Assembly (NCBI GenBank): GCA_903864265.1
Contig: CAIPFN010000065.1
Location: forward strand, 1-39,082
Direction of reading: 5' to 3'
Source: an uncultured Bacteroidales bacterium
GTDB lineage: Bacteria > Bacteroidota > Bacteroidia > Bacteroidales > UBA4417
DNA length: 39,082 nucleotides
In this document: positions 36,894 through 39,082 of the stretch, one piece after another
Layout: each line of letters opens with the position of its first letter
How positions within the stretch are numbered: position 1 is the stretch's first letter
Position numbers and translations under genes: made by a program
The notes under the pieces: generated by a model
What the model was told of the DNA's origin: nothing
Databases searched by the model: none
What the model saw: only the letters and a program-made list of their open reading frames with translations

Positions 36894-37913
36894 CAGTTTG
36901 ATTGCTTTAGTTTATTTGGTAAGCATCTCATTAATAGGTATAATCCTCCCGTCCTGCTCATGAATTACACATGCAGGCACTATCCACCCCGGCGGACGGT
37001 CCATGCTAAAGGGACTTCCACGGGTAAACGAGTCATATGATCCATGATGGGCAATTCCTGCACTTGCTGTCCGACTCTCCTCAGAAGTGCTGCCCGCAAT
37101 GCCTTTTCGTGGCCTGTAAAAATGTTTAAATACGGAACCAGGTGGCTTGGCTGCGCAGGTGTGCTGACGCACCGGCTCCTGGCCGGGCGGTGGCTTACAC
37201 CTCGGCATACCCGGAGTGCCCCATATTTGACTCACCTCACATTCAGGTGGGTAAACAGGTCCATGCTTGTTATAATTTAATATCATTCAATATTTTACAT
37301 TAAATGAACGTGCGGAAAATGGTGGTCGGCTCTTTCCGTAATCGCACCGGATCATCGTTTTTCGGTATACCTGCTTGTTGCGAAACTGTCAGATAATCTG
37401 TCAGTATACGGCAAGCAATATAATCCGGGCTTTACAGGGCAGCAGTTTCCCATTGGATACACTGCAGCATACCAACTTCATTTCATAAGCTATTGAATTA
37501 TAGTGTGATAAATGGATCGTTTCCGATCCGGGGGCGTTATCTGAATGATGCTGCTATGCCATGAGGATAGGGCAGCAGGAGTTGCCTTGCTGCAATGCTT
37601 GGGCTGTGTTGCGCTCGCCAGTACCCGATTTCCATTTTTATGGGTTGAATGCTACAGAGTGCCAAAACAAGGTTTTTTATCAGGGTAAAGCCAAAGCCAG
37701 GCTTTAACTTGTCTTCTGTTGCGCCGGGTGCTCAACACGCCCTTTTTCAGATGCAGGGCAATTCAGTGTATCAGGTAGCACAACACCGACAGGAGTTTTC
37801 ACGCATGCGGGGTGAATGCGGTGGTTGTATATATATCCGGTTTTTTTACCGTGGATTGATAATACATTCCGATATCACCTTGCATAATCAGGTTGTTCTC
37901 ATGCCCTTTGTCC

Positions 37914-37945
37914 CCTCTGCCGTCGGGCTAACGACGGCGGAGAGG
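37914..37945. repeat. Long inverted repeat in the spacer after the copy-2 ~370-aa gene
   Basis: CCTCT-GCCGTCG-ggctaa-CGACGGC-gg-AGAGG, 12 bp of pairing with a 2-nt bulge. Confidence 0.75.
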
Positions 37946-37984
37946 ATTACCGGGTTTGAAAAAGCAACTGTTGCGTTTAAACCC

Positions 37985-39082
37985 TTACGGTTTAACAGGA
38001 AGTAAGCCAGGAGCCGGCATAGTTGCCCCTGCATTGATGGTTGGCCTTGGCTTGAGGGTTTGGGTTGCAATATCGTTTGCAAACAGGTCGACCCATGGAC
38101 ATGCCGAAGGCGTTCCGCCGGCTTCAGTGTGTATATCGCCGAGTTGCTCGGCAGGAGGCGCGCTTAAATTGGTGAGTCCGTCCACTGCTAAAGCTACCAC
38201 TTCGTCAGCCAGCCCCTGGTAGTTTACGGTAGTGCTGTGATCCAGTGTTACCCGAACATAAATAGATTCACCTGTGGCACCAACTGTTCCGCTCGGGTCA
38301 AGTGCAGTATACACATCGGGTGATGACCATATTCCGGCAGCAAGTGTCAATGCATGAGGCGTGGTAAAGTTTTTATCGGTTGCCCACTCAACATATACAG
38401 CTGCTTCGAGGGTAGTGCCGCCTAAAGTGAAGCTGGGTTTCCATGAAGTTGAAAAGTTAGCGGCTACTACTTCGTAGAACATATAGTCCGTTCCAAAATC
38501 GTAGATTACACCTTCGGGAGCTGTTGCATCATACTGTGCCTCAACTATATCATGAATGCATTTGTCGAGGTTAGCGCCATAGCCGGGAACCAGAGTTCCG
38601 GCCGTTATGGCAGTAGCCCCGCCGTTGAGGTTGGCAATATCCAGGGTAAAGGAATTCTGAGGGATGATTTTATACACTTTCATGTTCTGTGATATACAGG
38701 CGTCAGGGGTTGAAGCCGTATTTTTAACCTGTATAACTACAAACACAGGGTTGGCCGGATTGTATGTGAAACTCTTCCAGGTAATGTTTACCGTATTGGT
38801 TCCGGTAGCCGGGTTGTTGTACCCCACGCCTGTTGCACCAATGAGATTACTGGTTGGAATGATTTCACGGTTGGCTGTGAGTACTCCTGCATTGATAAAG
38901 TGCTGATCCTGGGTTACGAACCAGGTGTACTCCTTAGCCCCGGCCGGGGTAGGAACATCGATGGAATAGTCAAATGGCGTTCCTGCAATAGGATGAAGGG
39001 CATCTGCGGATAAACAGGTCACCGGGCGTGGAGCAAGCTGCCCGTATACAGTTGAGAAACTAATGGCAAAAAGGGCCACGAT
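37985..39082 (-). CDS. Secreted protein of unknown function, ~370 aa (copy 2), truncated by the window edge
   Basis: Near full-length match to 21435-22559 (ISFSTVYGQLAPRPVTCLSADALHPIAG ... TLKPRPTINAGATMPAPGLLPVKP). The reading frame is open through 39082, so the true start lies outside the window. Confidence 0.88.
   Translation of the reverse strand: MVALFAISFSTVYGQLAPRPVTCLSADALHPIAGTPFDYSIDVPTPAGAKEYTWFVTQDQHFINAGVLTANREIIPTSNLIGATGVGYNNPATGTNTVNITWKSFTYNPANPVFVVIQVKNTASTPDACISQNMKVYKIIPQNSFTLDIANLNGGATAITAGTLVPGYGANLDKCIHDIVEAQYDATAPEGVIYDFGTDYMFYEVVAANFSTSWKPSFTLGGTTLEAAVYVEWATDKNFTTPHALTLAAGIWSSPDVYTALDPSGTVGATGESIYVRVTLDHSTTVNYQGLADEVVALAVDGLTNLSAPPAEQLGDIHTEAGGTPSACPWVDLFANDIATQTLKPRPTINAGATMPAPGLLPVKP

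Noticed and set aside
36912-37286. 124-aa minus-strand ORF just upstream of the 235-aa gene
   Set aside because: No recognised domain and no counterpart before the 226-aa gene in the other copy. Cannot be supported as coding, though RNA/protein evidence would be worth a check.

Overview
Bacteroidota (Bacteroidales-like) chromosomal window. The left part (1-15 kb) is mostly ordinary: a DUF5916/CBM9-like protein, gyrB, a DUF2461 protein, a PorV/PorQ-like barrel next to a secreted helix-hairpin-helix/beta-barrel protein, a POT-family peptide transporter, a YhcC/TIGR01212-type radical SAM protein, and an OmpR-type response regulator with its histidine kinase. The right part (15.4-39.1 kb, all minus strand) holds the most interesting structure: a duplicated multi-gene cell-surface cassette. 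In transcription order each copy has a ~370-aa secreted protein, a ~230-aa Ig/PKD-like secreted protein, a 791-aa protein with a type-B (gliding-motility-associated) T9SS C-terminal domain and a cohesin-like domain, and a PorP/SprF-family protein. The left copy is preceded by a 2929-aa adhesin-like protein with a Gly-rich N-terminus, 12 tandem ~85-aa PKD/Ig-like repeats, jelly-roll-like modules and a HYR-like region. The right copy runs off the window edge. Only one of the exported proteins per cassette has a recognisable T9SS CTD. The others end in short conserved tails after a [KN]P[KR]P motif. Noncoding oddities include a 34-nt perfect alternating pyrimidine-purine (Z-DNA-like) tract, three heptanucleotide arrays with a shared consensus, and palindromic intergenic elements. 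No tRNA, rRNA, CRISPR array or transposase was recognised. All family names come from reading motifs by eye, with no database search.
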